Source: Bacteroidaceae bacterium
GTDB taxonomy: Bacteria; Bacteroidota; Bacteroidia; Bacteroidales; Bacteroidaceae
Length of the DNA stretch: 23,847 nucleotides
Reading direction: 5' to 3'
NCBI GenBank assembly: GCA_030843315.1
Contig: JAUUPT010000060.1
Location: 1 to 23,847, forward strand
In this document: piece after piece, positions 1 through 9,059 of the stretch
Position numbering within the stretch: the first letter of the stretch is position 1
Layout of the letters: the number at the start of each line of letters is the position of its first letter
Program-made: the position numbers and the translations under genes
The notes under the pieces: generated by a model
Told to the model about the DNA's origin: nothing
Seen by the model: the letters and a program-made list of their open reading frames with translations, nothing else
The model's database searches: none

Positions 1-2
1 TA

Positions 3-1820
3 CCTGCATATAAAGGATATGTTATCGATAGTCGGGACCGCACCGACCGCTTCTTATGGGATATGCGTCGCTTGGTGGCAGACCGCATTGCGTATGACTA
101 TGTAGGCGGTTTACGGGATATCAGCCATAAATATGGTTTGCATACCTGGCTCGAAAACTATGGGCATTGGGGATTCCCGGGTGAGTTTCTGCAATATGGC
201 GGACAGTCGGACGAGATAGGCGGAGAATTCTGGAGTTTTGGCGAGTTGGGCGATATAGAGAACCGGGCGGCATCTTCCTGCGGGCATATTTATGGAAAGA
301 ACAAGATCTCTGCCGAGTCCTTTACCAGCGGGGGCCGCCCGTTCGAGTGCTATCCCGCCACAATGAAGCAACGGGGCGACCGCTTCTTTACGGAGGGCAT
401 TAACAATACATTGCTGCACGTATGCATCTCCCAGCCATCGGATGAGCGGGTGCCGGGTGTCAATGCTTTCTTTAGCAGTGAGTTCAACCGCCTGAATACG
501 TGGTATTCGCAATTGGATTTGTTTACTTCTTATCTGAAACGTGTGAATTACATGCTACAGCAAGGAGTGAACGTTGCAGATGTTGCCTATTTTATCGGTG
601 AAGATGCACCTAAAATGACTGGAAATGCAGAACCGGCTCTGCCGAGAGGATACCAGTTCGACTATATCAATGCCGAAGTTATTGAGCGTGATTTGTTCGT
701 TAAGGATGGTCTGCTGACCTTGCCTCACGGCACACAGTATCGGATGCTAGTATTGCCGAAACTCAAAACCATGCGTCCTGAATTACTGGAAAAGATAAAA
801 CAATTGCTGTATGATGGTGCTATTGTACTGGGACCGGCTCCCGAAAGATCGCCCAGCGGACAGAATTATGGCGAAGCAGACAGACAGGTAAAAGTTTTGG
901 CGAATGAACTGTGGAGCGGGCTGGATGGTGAGCAAAAGAAAGCCGCCCGTATCGGAAAGGGACTTTTATTGCAGGGTATGGACATGACCGAGGCTATGGC
1001 TTATATCCACTGTGTGCCTGATTGCAAACTTCCCGAAGCGGCACAAATACTCTACGGGCATAGAACGACGGACCACGCGGAAATCTATTTCATCTCCAAT
1101 CAGGAGAATCAGGAAATTACGGTAAGTCCGGAGTTCCGCGTGCAACGGATGCAGCCCGAACTGTGGAATGCAGTAGATGGGAGGACTCGTTCTTTGCCGG
1201 CATACCGGCAGACTGAGACCGGGACAGTAGTTCCACTGAAACTTTATCCGTACGAAAGTGCATTCATCGTATTCCGTAAATCGGGTGGTAAAGCGGCAGG
1301 GGAGACCTTGGAGCGGAACTTCCCGCATCCGCAGACTTGCCTGCGGCTTGAACATCCCTGGAAGCTGATCTTTGCAGATACCGTACGGGGTCCGAAGGAG
1401 TCGCAGACTTATGCCGTATTAGAGGATTTGAGCCAAAGCGAGCAGGAAGCCGTACGCTATTATTCAGGAACCATTGTGTACGAAACGAACTTCTCACTTG
1501 CCGGGAAGCCAGAAGGTTGCTTATACCTGAACTTGAACAGTGTGGGTGTGATGGCAAAGGTGAAAGTGAACGGACAATATGCCGGAGGTGTCTGGACACC
1601 GCCCTACCGGGTAGAAGTTACGGATTTAGTAAAAACGGGAAATAACCGGATAGAGATAGAAGTCGTAACCACCTGGCAGAACCGCCTGATAGGAGATAGC
1701 CGTCTGCCGAAGTCGGAACGGACTACCTGGGCGCCGGTTAACAACTGGACTATCCGGGACTCTTTGCAACCATCGGGCTTGATAGGTCCGGTTTCATTAG
1801 ACATTGAGAATTACGATTAA
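3..1820 (+). CDS. alpha-L-rhamnosidase, GH106 family (5'-truncated by window edge)
   Basis: The frame is open from base 3, so the gene begins upstream and about 605 C-terminal residues are visible. It resembles GH106 alpha-L-rhamnosidases, which hydrolyse terminal alpha-L-rhamnose from pectic and other plant glycans, usually in the periplasm or at the surface of Bacteroides. The visible part starts inside the catalytic barrel; glutamates in WLENYGHWGFPGEF and in KISAESF are candidate active-site residues, which I cannot assign firmly. The last ~130 residues form a GH2-like beta-sandwich (VKVNGQYAGGVW, then NRLIGDSRLP) typical of the family C-terminus. The stop codon lies 5 bp before rhaB, so the enzyme is probably co-transcribed with the rhamnose pathway and supplies its substrate. 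Family call is fairly sure; the exact glycan is unknown. Confidence 0.85.
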   Translation, partial: PAYKGYVIDSRDRTDRFLWDMRRLVADRIAYDYVGGLRDISHKYGLHTWLENYGHWGFPGEFLQYGGQSDEIGGEFWSFGELGDIENRAASSCGHIYGKNKISAESFTSGGRPFECYPATMKQRGDRFFTEGINNTLLHVCISQPSDERVPGVNAFFSSEFNRLNTWYSQLDLFTSYLKRVNYMLQQGVNVADVAYFIGEDAPKMTGNAEPALPRGYQFDYINAEVIERDLFVKDGLLTLPHGTQYRMLVLPKLKTMRPELLEKIKQLLYDGAIVLGPAPERSPSGQNYGEADRQVKVLANELWSGLDGEQKKAARIGKGLLLQGMDMTEAMAYIHCVPDCKLPEAAQILYGHRTTDHAEIYFISNQENQEITVSPEFRVQRMQPELWNAVDGRTRSLPAYRQTETGTVVPLKLYPYESAFIVFRKSGGKAAGETLERNFPHPQTCLRLEHPWKLIFADTVRGPKESQTYAVLEDLSQSEQEAVRYYSGTIVYETNFSLAGKPEGCLYLNLNSVGVMAKVKVNGQYAGGVWTPPYRVEVTDLVKTGNNRIEIEVVTTWQNRLIGDSRLPKSERTTWAPVNNWTIRDSLQPSGLIGPVSLDIENYD

Positions 1821-1825
1821 AACGA

Positions 1826-3301
1826 ATGACCATGAAACAATGCTTTTTTGCGGTCGACCTGGGTGCTACCAGCGGCCGTACTATCTTAGGGACTTTCACC
1901 CCGGAAGGCTTGGAGATGGAGGAAGTAAACCGCTTCCCGAACCATCTGATTGGAACCGGCGGGCACTTCTACTGGGATATTTACGAACTCTACCGCCATA
2001 TTCTGGAGGGGCTGAAACGCGCTGCCCGGAAAGCGGATGTGGAAATTACTTCCATTGGCATCGATACCTGGGGAGTGGACTTTGTCTGTGTAGGTAAGGA
2101 CGGTGGCTTCCTTCGCCAGCCTTATGCTTATCGCGACCCACATACGGATGGAGCTCCCGAAGCCTTCTTTACCCGTATGCCCCGTAGCCGGGTTTATGAG
2201 TTGACGGGTATCCAGGTGATGAATTTCAACTCTTTGTTCCAGCTTGATACCTTGCGGCGCAATCGGGACAGCGCACTGGCCGCTGCCGATAAGATTCTTT
2301 TTATGCCCGATGCCTTGAGCTATATGCTGACGGGCGAAATGGTAACGGAATATACCATTGCCACTACGGCGCAACTGGTGAACGCGCATACCCGCCAACT
2401 GGAGAACACCCTCTTGAATGAACTTGGACTGACAAAAGCCAACTTCGGCCGCTTTGTTTATCCCGGCGATAGAGTAGGGGTATTGACAGAGGAAGTGCAG
2501 CGCATCACCGGGCTCGGAGCCATCCCCGTGATAGCCGTAGCCGGGCACGATACTGCCTCGGCAGTAGCTGCCGTGCCTGCCACGAACCGGAACTTTGCTT
2601 ATCTGAGCAGTGGCACTTGGTCGTTGATGGGAATAGAAACCGATGCTCCCGTTATTAATAAAGAAACCGAAGCGCTGAACTTTACCAATGAAGGAGGAGT
2701 GGCAGGCACCATCCGCCTGCTGAAGAATATCTGCGGTATGTGGCTGCTGGAACGTTGCCGTGCCGATTGGGGAGAAACATCCTATTCGGAACTGATTGCT
2801 GAGGCGAATACCTGCGAGCCTTTCCGCAGCCTGATAAATCCGGATGATGAATTGTTTGCCAATCCGGCCGATATGGAGCAAGCCATTCGGGCTTATTGTT
2901 CCGCCAGTCACCAACCGGAGCCCGAAACGCGTGGACAGATAGTGCGCTGCATCTTCGAGAGCCTTGCTTTGCGCTATCGCCAAGTGCTGGATAACCTGCA
3001 AGGCCTTTCACTGCGTCCGTTAGAGACACTACACGTTATTGGCGGTGGAAGCCGGAACGACTTGCTGAACCAGTGGACTGCCAATGCCGTGGGTATCCCC
3101 GTCATAGCCGGCCCTTCCGAAGCTACGGCTATCGGCAATATCATGATTCAGGCACTGGCGGCGGGTACTGCCGAAGACGTCACTTCTATGCGCCGGCTCA
3201 TCAACCGCTCTATTCCGCTGAAAACCTTTCAGCCGCAAGATACGGAGGTATGGGATGCCGCCTATCTTCACTTCAAGCAACTGACAAATCATAGTTTATA
3301 A
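1826..3301 (+). CDS. rhaB: L-rhamnulokinase
   Basis: A 491-residue FGGY-family carbohydrate kinase that phosphorylates L-rhamnulose to L-rhamnulose-1-phosphate with ATP in the cytoplasm. The N-terminal phosphate-binding motif DLGATSGR (residues 11-18), the FGGY motif GHDTASAV with the probable catalytic base D242, the SSGTWSLMG segment near 261-269 and the C-terminal nucleotide-binding IGGGSRNDLLN near 405-415 are all present. Length matches E. coli RhaB. Starts at 1826 and 1832 (both ATG) are equally plausible, as no Shine-Dalgarno sequence decides between them, which is normal for Bacteroides. It follows the rhamnosidase by 5 bp and precedes rhaA by 21 bp. The substrate assignment rests on both the sequence and the rhaA/rhaT/rhaD neighbours. 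Confidence 0.95.
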   Translation: MTMKQCFFAVDLGATSGRTILGTFTPEGLEMEEVNRFPNHLIGTGGHFYWDIYELYRHILEGLKRAARKADVEITSIGIDTWGVDFVCVGKDGGFLRQPYAYRDPHTDGAPEAFFTRMPRSRVYELTGIQVMNFNSLFQLDTLRRNRDSALAAADKILFMPDALSYMLTGEMVTEYTIATTAQLVNAHTRQLENTLLNELGLTKANFGRFVYPGDRVGVLTEEVQRITGLGAIPVIAVAGHDTASAVAAVPATNRNFAYLSSGTWSLMGIETDAPVINKETEALNFTNEGGVAGTIRLLKNICGMWLLERCRADWGETSYSELIAEANTCEPFRSLINPDDELFANPADMEQAIRAYCSASHQPEPETRGQIVRCIFESLALRYRQVLDNLQGLSLRPLETLHVIGGGSRNDLLNQWTANAVGIPVIAGPSEATAIGNIMIQALAAGTAEDVTSMRRLINRSIPLKTFQPQDTEVWDAAYLHFKQLTNHSL

Positions 3302-3322
3302 ACCATAAAATGAAGAAGTATC

Positions 3323-4576
3323 ATGAAAGAAGAACTGATAACAAAAGCCTACGAGGTAGCCAAAGAGCGTTATGCCGCTATTGGTGTGGATGTGGAAAAG
3401 GCAATGGATGCCTTGCAGAAAATCTCTCTCTCCCTGCATTGCTGGCAGGCAGACGATGTAGCCGGATTCGAAGCCCAAGGCTCATTGACCGGCGGCATCC
3501 AGGCTACGGGCAATTACCCGGGCAAAGCACGCAACATGGAAGAACTACGCCGCGACATACTCCAGGCAGCCTCTTACATCCCCGGCACGCACCGCCTGAA
3601 CCTGCACGAAATATATGGCGACTTCGGCGGTAAGTTCGTCGACCGCGACCAGGTAGAGCCTGCACACTTTGAAAGTTGGATGCAGTGGGCGGCAGAACAT
3701 AATATGAAACTGGACTTCAACTCCACCTCTTTCTCCCACCCGAAGAGCGGCAACCTCTCCCTGTCCAATCCCGACAAGGCAATCCGCGACTTTTGGGTAG
3801 AGCATACCATCCGTTGCCGTGCCATTGCCGAAGAAATGGGCCGTCGCCAGGGCGACCCTTGCATCATGAACCTGTGGGTACACGATGGCAGCAAGGACAT
3901 CACCGTCAACCGTATGAAGTATCGCGAACTGCTGAAAGACTCCCTCGACCGCATCTTTGCCACCAACTATGAGAATATGAGAGACTGCATCGAGTCTAAA
4001 GTATTCGGCATCGGTCTCGAAAGCTATACGGTAGGTTCCAACGACTTCTATATCGGCTATGGCGTAAGCCGCAACAAGATAGTGACCCTCGATACGGGGC
4101 ACTTCCATCCTACGGAAAGCGTTGCCGACAAACTGTCTTCGCTTCTCCTGTTTATTCCCGAAATTATGCTGCACGTCAGCCGTCCGGTGCGTTGGGACTC
4201 CGACCATGTGACGATTATGAACGATGATACACTCGACCTTTGCAAAGAGATTGTTCGTTGCAACGCCCTGAACCGTGTGCATATCGGCCTGGACTATTTC
4301 GATGCTTCAATCAACCGCATCGGTGCTTATGTCATCGGTAGCCGTGCCACACAGAAGTGTGTGCTCCAGGCGTTGCTCGAACCGCTGGATACTTTGCGCC
4401 GTTACGAGGCGAACGACCAGGGATTTGAACGCCTTGCCCTGCTCGAAGAAGCAAAGTCACTACCGTGGAATGCCGTTTGGGATATGTTCTGCTTGAAGAA
4501 TAACGTTCCGGTAGGTGAAGAATTCATCACTGAGATAGAGAAATACGAAGCCGGAGTAACTTCAAAGCGCAACTAA
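3323..4576 (+). CDS. rhaA: L-rhamnose isomerase
   Basis: A 417-residue protein closely matching bacterial L-rhamnose isomerases, the metal-dependent enzyme that interconverts L-rhamnose and L-rhamnulose. It spans the whole family length (E. coli RhaA is about the same size). Signature stretches are LSLHCWQADDVAGFE near residues 36-50, FGIGLESYTVGSND (E233), TLDTGHFHPTE (D257, H260, H262), MLHVSRPVRWDSDH (H284, D292, D294) and HIGLDYFDASINR (D324); these acidic and histidine residues form the expected metal-binding cluster. The start at 3323 gives the usual MKEELITKAYE N-terminus. It is third in the operon, 21 bp after rhaB and 13 bp before rhaT. No truncation or frameshift is seen. Confidence 0.97.
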   Translation: MKEELITKAYEVAKERYAAIGVDVEKAMDALQKISLSLHCWQADDVAGFEAQGSLTGGIQATGNYPGKARNMEELRRDILQAASYIPGTHRLNLHEIYGDFGGKFVDRDQVEPAHFESWMQWAAEHNMKLDFNSTSFSHPKSGNLSLSNPDKAIRDFWVEHTIRCRAIAEEMGRRQGDPCIMNLWVHDGSKDITVNRMKYRELLKDSLDRIFATNYENMRDCIESKVFGIGLESYTVGSNDFYIGYGVSRNKIVTLDTGHFHPTESVADKLSSLLLFIPEIMLHVSRPVRWDSDHVTIMNDDTLDLCKEIVRCNALNRVHIGLDYFDASINRIGAYVIGSRATQKCVLQALLEPLDTLRRYEANDQGFERLALLEEAKSLPWNAVWDMFCLKNNVPVGEEFITEIEKYEAGVTSKRN

Positions 4577-4589
4577 GTGACAGAACATC

Positions 4590-5621
4590 ATGAATACACT
4601 AATCGGATTATTCATCATCGCCATTGGCAGTTTCGGGCAGAGCAGTTCGTACGTACCTATTAATAAGGTGAAGAACTGGTCATGGGAGAGCTTTTGGCTG
4701 GTACAAGGCATCTTTGCCTGGCTTGTTTTCCCGTTGCTGGGTGCGCTGCTTGCCATTCCTGCCGGCAGTAGCCTGATGGAACTCTGGGGAGCGGGCGGTG
4801 CATTGCCTGCTATGGTCTACGGAGTGCTTTGGGGTGTGGGCGGTCTGACGTTCGGGCTGAGCATGCGCTACTTGGGTGTTGCCCTGGGGCAGAGTATTGC
4901 GCTTGGCACCTGTGCAGGTTTCGGCACACTGTTCCCTGCACTCTTTGCTGGAAAGGACTTGCTGCATGGAGACGGATTGATGCTGCTTATTGGCGTTTGC
5001 ATCACTTTGGCGGGTATTGCCGTCATTGGTTATGCCGGAAGCCTTCGTTCCAAGAACATGAGCGAAGAGGAGAAGAAGGCGGCGGTGAAAGAGTTTGCTT
5101 TGACCAAAGGGTTGCTGGTGGCGCTGCTGGCAGGCGTGATGAGTGCTTGCTTTGCCCTCGGACTGGATGCCGGTACGCCGATAAAGGAAGCTGCATTGGC
5201 TGGTGGTGTCGCCCCTTTGTATGCCGGACTGCCCGTCATCTTCCTGGTGACGCTTGGCGGTTTCTGTACCAATGCAGCCTATTGCATCCAGCAGAATGTG
5301 AAGAACAAGACCGGACGGGAGTATCTCTCTGTCAAGGGATGTGCGCTCATCAATAACCTTCTGTTCTGTGCCCTTGCCGGGGTGCTGTGGTATTCGCAGT
5401 TCTTCGGCCTGGAGATGGGCAAGAGCTTCCTGGCGGACAGCCCCGCACTGCTTGCTTTCTCCTGGAGCATCCTGATGTCGTTGAATGTCACATTCAGCAA
5501 TGTATGGGGCATACTGCTGAAAGAGTGGAAAGGGTGCGGACAACGCACTATCGGTGTTTTGATACTTGGCTTGGCAGTGCTTATTGCTTCTATCATAGTA
5601 GTAGCCATGGCACAGGCATAA
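4590..5621 (+). CDS. rhaT: L-rhamnose/H+ symporter
   Basis: A 343-residue very hydrophobic inner-membrane protein of the RhaT family, which imports L-rhamnose with protons. The N-terminus (MNTLIGLFIIAIGSFGQSSSYVPINKVK) starts directly with a membrane segment, as in RhaT, and about ten membrane segments can be picked out across the protein, with a charged cytoplasmic loop SLRSKNMSEEEKKAAVKEF near residues 150-168. Length agrees with E. coli RhaT (about 344). It sits between the isomerase and aldolase genes with 13- and 24-bp gaps, so the sugar enters the same pathway encoded around it. Assignment is strong on sequence and context. Confidence 0.95.
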   Translation: MNTLIGLFIIAIGSFGQSSSYVPINKVKNWSWESFWLVQGIFAWLVFPLLGALLAIPAGSSLMELWGAGGALPAMVYGVLWGVGGLTFGLSMRYLGVALGQSIALGTCAGFGTLFPALFAGKDLLHGDGLMLLIGVCITLAGIAVIGYAGSLRSKNMSEEEKKAAVKEFALTKGLLVALLAGVMSACFALGLDAGTPIKEAALAGGVAPLYAGLPVIFLVTLGGFCTNAAYCIQQNVKNKTGREYLSVKGCALINNLLFCALAGVLWYSQFFGLEMGKSFLADSPALLAFSWSILMSLNVTFSNVWGILLKEWKGCGQRTIGVLILGLAVLIASIIVVAMAQA

Positions 5622-5645
5622 CAAATGAACTAAAACTGAATATAT

Positions 5646-6455
5646 ATGGAATCAATTTTAAACAATCGCCCGGCGCTTGCCGCCGAAGTGAACAAAGTGG
5701 CGGAAGTAGCCGGCTATCTCTGGCAGAAGGGCTGGGCGGAACGTAACGGCGGAAACATCACCGTAAACATCACCGAATATATAGACGATGCCGTCGAGTC
5801 TATGCCCGCCATCAGCGAGGCAAAGCCCATCGGTGCTACCTTGCCGCACCTGAAAGGCTGCTATTTCTATTGCAAAGGTACCAACAAGCGCATGCGCGAC
5901 CTTGCCCGGTGGCCGATGGAGAACGGTTCGGTAATCCGTATTCTGGACGACTGTGCCAGCTATGTCATCATAGCCGACCAGCCCGTGCAGCCTACTTCCG
6001 AACTGCCTTCACATCTTAGTGTACACAATTATCTTATCGCCAAAGGCTCTCCCTACAAAGCCTCTGTGCATACCCATCCCATCGAACTGGTTGCCATGAC
6101 CCACTGCCGGAAGTATCTGGAAAAGGACGTTGCTTCCAATCTGCTTTGGAGCATGATTCCCGAAACAAAAGCTTTCTGCCCACGTGGTTTGGGTATCATT
6201 CCCTACAAACTCCCCAGCTCGGTAGAACTGGCAGAAGCCACTATCCGCGAACTGGACGATTATGATGTGGTGATGTGGGAGAAGCACGGCGTTTTTGCCG
6301 TAGATGTAGACGTGATGGCAGCTTTCGACCAGATGGATGTACTCAATAAATCCGCCCTTATCTACATTGCTGCCAGGAACATGGGCTTCGAACCCGATGG
6401 CATGAGCCAGTTGCAGATGCAGGAAATGTCCGTGGCGTTCAATTTACCTAAATAG
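5646..6455 (+). CDS. rhaD: L-rhamnulose-1-phosphate aldolase
   Basis: A 269-residue class II, zinc-dependent aldolase of the AraD/FucA fold that cleaves L-rhamnulose-1-phosphate into dihydroxyacetone phosphate and L-lactaldehyde in the cytoplasm. The catalytic glutamate E119 (in TSELPSHLSVH), the zinc ligands H142 and H144 in VHTHP, and H214 in WEKHGVF match the known RhaD residues, and the NGGNIT phosphate-binding stretch is at residues 34-39. Size is close to E. coli RhaD (274). It is the last gene of the plus-strand rhamnose unit; a long hairpin and a convergent lipoprotein gene follow. No lactaldehyde reductase or rhaR regulator follows within the window. Confidence 0.96.
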   Translation: MESILNNRPALAAEVNKVAEVAGYLWQKGWAERNGGNITVNITEYIDDAVESMPAISEAKPIGATLPHLKGCYFYCKGTNKRMRDLARWPMENGSVIRILDDCASYVIIADQPVQPTSELPSHLSVHNYLIAKGSPYKASVHTHPIELVAMTHCRKYLEKDVASNLLWSMIPETKAFCPRGLGIIPYKLPSSVELAEATIRELDDYDVVMWEKHGVFAVDVDVMAAFDQMDVLNKSALIYIAARNMGFEPDGMSQLQMQEMSVAFNLPK

Positions 6456-6473
6456 CTTTTACGGCTTTACTCG

Positions 6474-6540
6474 GTCATTCTGAGCGTAACGAAGAATCTC
6501 CTCTCTTATATATGCAGAGAGGAGATTCTTCACTTCGTTC
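6474..6540. repeat. REP-like palindromic element / possible operon-end hairpin
   Basis: A perfect 15-bp inverted repeat (AAGAATCTCCTCTCT at 6492-6506 and its complement at 6516-6530) surrounds a 9-nt loop, and is preceded by GTCATTCTGAGCGTAACG (6474-6491). That lead sequence resembles a dispersed intergenic motif I recall from many Bacteroidetes genomes. It lies between the convergent ends of rhaD and the lipoprotein gene, so it may stop or stabilise both transcripts, but there is no U-tract on either side, so an intrinsic terminator role is uncertain. Confidence 0.55.
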
Positions 6541-6565
6541 TTGATTGCTGAATGGCAGGTTGCTT

Positions 6566-7360
6566 TTAATCCGCATACTTTATTGTCCGCTTTATCAACC
6601 GCTTAAAGTATCCGTTCGTTTCCGCTCTTTCTTCGGTCCAGTTCCCGTATTTATCATACCGGTGGTGCGAGCAGACTGTTGTAACCGTATCTTTATCCTT
6701 GATGTGGGTGGCTTCCGTCAGATTGCCATCTTTATCATACTTCATTAGACTTATCTCTTCTAAGGTATTGGTGCCATTCATAAATTCCATATCACTGCTT
6801 ACCAGCAAAGACCTTGTCTTTATTATATTGTCATTGTTGTCCGCCCAGCTTTCTTCCTTTGAATATCCGTTGGTGCATTTTGAATATTCGATACAGTACT
6901 TCCCGTTGGTTTTTACTTCCCTTATATACTGCTCGGAACCGTTGTCCTCTTTAAATTTGAGAATGCCGTTTTCAACACCGATACGTTCTGATGTACTGGT
7001 AAAAGCATCCCCGCCCATAAGACTTTGTCCACTGCTCGAAACGAGAACATTATCTTTGTAGACAAATTCGCTGACAGTAACAAAACTGGAGTCCGCATTA
7101 TGCCTGGCAATCCTGATAACATTACCTTCCGCATCAAAATCAACGGTTTCTGTTTCCGTAAATTCTCCGGGTATTTGATAGCTGCCTTGCAAAGTGCAAT
7201 CATACACAGAGTCCCGGATGCTTGCCACCTTTCCTTTCAATCCTCTGTATTTCTTAGGAGTATAGTCTCCTTCACCACACGCAAATGCTGAGAATAAGAA
7301 ACATCCGAGGAAGATGCTCAGAACTGGCGTCATGACTTTGGTATAAAGTATTCGATTCAT
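6566..7360 (-). CDS. putative lipoprotein with YD-like repeats
   Basis: A 264-residue protein with a signal peptide ending in a lipobox (SAFA-C, lipidated cysteine C28), so probably anchored in the inner or outer membrane; the residues after it (GEGD) are acidic, which could favour surface export in Bacteroides. The mature part contains beta-rich, YD/RHS-like units such as VDFDAEGNVI, KYDKDGNLTEA and RYDKYGNWTEERAE. Proteins of this type are common and uncharacterised in Bacteroides. It is a single gene convergent with rhaD; a candidate promoter element lies 46 bp upstream. No function can be given from sequence; the lipoprotein call is firm, the repeat class moderately so. Confidence 0.75.
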   Translation of the reverse strand: MNRILYTKVMTPVLSIFLGCFLFSAFACGEGDYTPKKYRGLKGKVASIRDSVYDCTLQGSYQIPGEFTETETVDFDAEGNVIRIARHNADSSFVTVSEFVYKDNVLVSSSGQSLMGGDAFTSTSERIGVENGILKFKEDNGSEQYIREVKTNGKYCIEYSKCTNGYSKEESWADNNDNIIKTRSLLVSSDMEFMNGTNTLEEISLMKYDKDGNLTEATHIKDKDTVTTVCSHHRYDKYGNWTEERAETNGYFKRLIKRTIKYAD

Positions 7361-7406
7361 TCCTTAAAATAAAAATGTAAAAAAGTACGGCCGACGTGCA
7401 ACCGTA

Positions 7407-7414
7407 CAAATATA
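7407..7414 (-). promoter_or_regulatory. candidate Bacteroides -7 element for the lipoprotein gene
   Basis: On the minus strand this reads TATATTTG, a match to the Bacteroides TAnnTTTG -7 consensus, 46 bp before the start codon. No clear -33 element was found at the expected distance. Confidence 0.5.
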
Positions 7415-7473
7415 ATACTTTACAAGTCAAGTGGCTTTGTAATCTTTTGTTTTTTTATAAGGAAAGCTATCCT

Positions 7474-8805
7474 TTATGCTTTTTCGTGATATTCCGCCAG
7501 CTCCCGGTCGCCCGTGTCGGCAAAGCCGTAATGCTCGTCGTGCTGGCTCAGGTCCAGACCGATAGCTTCGCTTTGGGCGGAGACACGCATCGGAATCATC
7601 TTATTGGTCAGCCAGTAAAGTGCATAGCTCACGATAAAAGTGTATACGCATACAATGATTACTGCCAGGATATGGATGAAGAAAACCTTGACATCTCCCG
7701 CTACCAGCCCGTTTACAAACACGCCTGTCATAATGGTGCCGAAGATACCTCCCACGCCGTGGGTGGGAAATACGTCGAGGGCATCGTCCACACTCGTATG
7801 GTTCTTCCAGTGCACGGCAACGTTGCAGACCATTGTGGTGAGGAGTGCGATGAAGATACTTTCGCCCACCGTCACGTAGCCTGCCGATGGGGTGATGGCT
7901 ACCAATCCTACCACTGCACCGATGGCGGCTCCCATAGCCGACGGCTTACGTCCGCGCAGGCAGTCGAAGAAAATCCATACCAGCATGGCGGTGGCGGATG
8001 CCGTATTTGTATTCAGGAAGGCTTTGATGGCGACACCATCCGCTGCCAACGAAGAACCGGCGTTGAAGCCGAACCAGCCCAGCCATAGCATGGCAGCTCC
8101 CAAGATGACAAACGGTATGTTGGCGGGTGCCGATGCCTTGCCGTTGCGTTTGCCCAGGAAGAGCGCGCCTGCAAGGGCGGCCACACCCGAAGAGGCGTGT
8201 ACTACGATACCACCGGCAAAGTCGATCACTCCCAGTTGGCGCAGAAATCCGTCGGGGTGCCATGTCCAGTGTGCCAGCGGACAATAAACGAAGATGGAGA
8301 ACAGAATCATGAATACCATATATCCCGAGAAACGTACCCGCTCGGCAAATGACCCTGTGATGAGGGAGGGAGTGATGATGGCAAACTTCATCTGAAACAA
8401 AGCGTAGAGTGCCAGGGGGATGGTAGGAGCGAGGTAATCGTTAACTTTAGCCCCCACATTATTGAACATGAAGAAGGTTGCCGGATTTCCGATGAGGCTG
8501 CCTATATCGTCGCCAAATGCCAGGCTGAACCCGAACACTACCCAAATGACGCTGATAATGCCCATTGCGATGAAACTTTGCAAGATGGTGGATATTATAT
8601 TTTTCTTCCCTACCATTCCCCCATAGAAGAAGGAGAGTCCCGGCGTCATCATCAGCACAAAGATAGTAGCGGTAATCATCCATGCCACATTGGCTGCATT
8701 CATCTTCTCGTCCGGTTCCCAAATTCCCGGCGTCTCCGGGGTAAATACTCCAATCAAACTGATGATGACTATCAAAGCCATCATAATTATCCATCTCTTC
8801 TTCAT
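7474..8805 (-). CDS. amtB: ammonium transporter, Amt family
   Basis: A 443-residue membrane protein of the Amt/MEP/Rh family that conducts ammonium/ammonia across the inner membrane. The N-terminus is a signal-like membrane segment followed by a periplasmic stretch; eleven core helices can be followed. Family signatures are visible: GLSFFYGGMV near residue 56, FAERVRFSGYM near 153, the twin pore histidines H203 (GGIVVHASSG) and H349 (DVFPTHGVGGIFG), and WFGFNAGSS near 244. The protein is complete. It stands alone on the minus strand; no glnK/PII gene is adjacent, although such pairing is frequent elsewhere. A candidate promoter lies 90 bp upstream. The gene symbol follows family convention. 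Confidence 0.95.
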   Translation of the reverse strand: MKKRWIIMMALIVIISLIGVFTPETPGIWEPDEKMNAANVAWMITATIFVLMMTPGLSFFYGGMVGKKNIISTILQSFIAMGIISVIWVVFGFSLAFGDDIGSLIGNPATFFMFNNVGAKVNDYLAPTIPLALYALFQMKFAIITPSLITGSFAERVRFSGYMVFMILFSIFVYCPLAHWTWHPDGFLRQLGVIDFAGGIVVHASSGVAALAGALFLGKRNGKASAPANIPFVILGAAMLWLGWFGFNAGSSLAADGVAIKAFLNTNTASATAMLVWIFFDCLRGRKPSAMGAAIGAVVGLVAITPSAGYVTVGESIFIALLTTMVCNVAVHWKNHTSVDDALDVFPTHGVGGIFGTIMTGVFVNGLVAGDVKVFFIHILAVIIVCVYTFIVSYALYWLTNKMIPMRVSAQSEAIGLDLSQHDEHYGFADTGDRELAEYHEKA

Positions 8806-8894
8806 ACTGTTTCTTTGTTGTTAATTCTATTATACTTGTGGTTTCAAAAGGATACTTTTCGGTCTGTTCTTTTGTCTGTTTGTAAAATTGGATG

Positions 8895-8902
8895 CAAATA
8901 TA
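8895..8902 (-). promoter_or_regulatory. candidate -7 element for amtB
   Basis: Minus-strand TATATTTG fits TAnnTTTG and lies about 90 bp upstream of the amtB start, leaving a 5' leader of roughly 80 nt. The -33 region is not obvious. Confidence 0.45.
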
Positions 8903-9059
8903 CAAAACAATTTGGTATAATATGATGTGAGTGATAATCTTTTTGGGGAAATATGAAGGGATTGGCTGTCTTTTTGAGATAGGAAGGCGTGTGCCTCTAA
9001 CTCTTATGTATAGAGTTTTATTTTCGATTTTATCTGTCGTGCGATAAGTATCGTGTCTC

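Noticed and set aside
1886..3001. 371-codon open frame on the minus strand opposite rhaB
   Set aside because: Fully antisense to rhaB; the composition mirrors GC-rich codons of the real gene and no protein family is recognisable.
4680..5624. 314-codon open frame on the minus strand opposite rhaT
   Set aside because: Antisense to rhaT; Gln/His-rich product without motifs, as expected from reversed membrane-protein codons.
7396..8088. 230-codon open frame on the plus strand opposite amtB
   Set aside because: It lies antisense to a complete, clearly recognised ammonium transporter; its product (histidine- and cysteine-rich, low complexity) is typical of an antisense shadow.
7474..8805. Possible PII/glnK gene next to amtB
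   Set aside because: No PII-like frame exists within the flanking 400 bp on either side; only the lipoprotein and GH5 genes are present.
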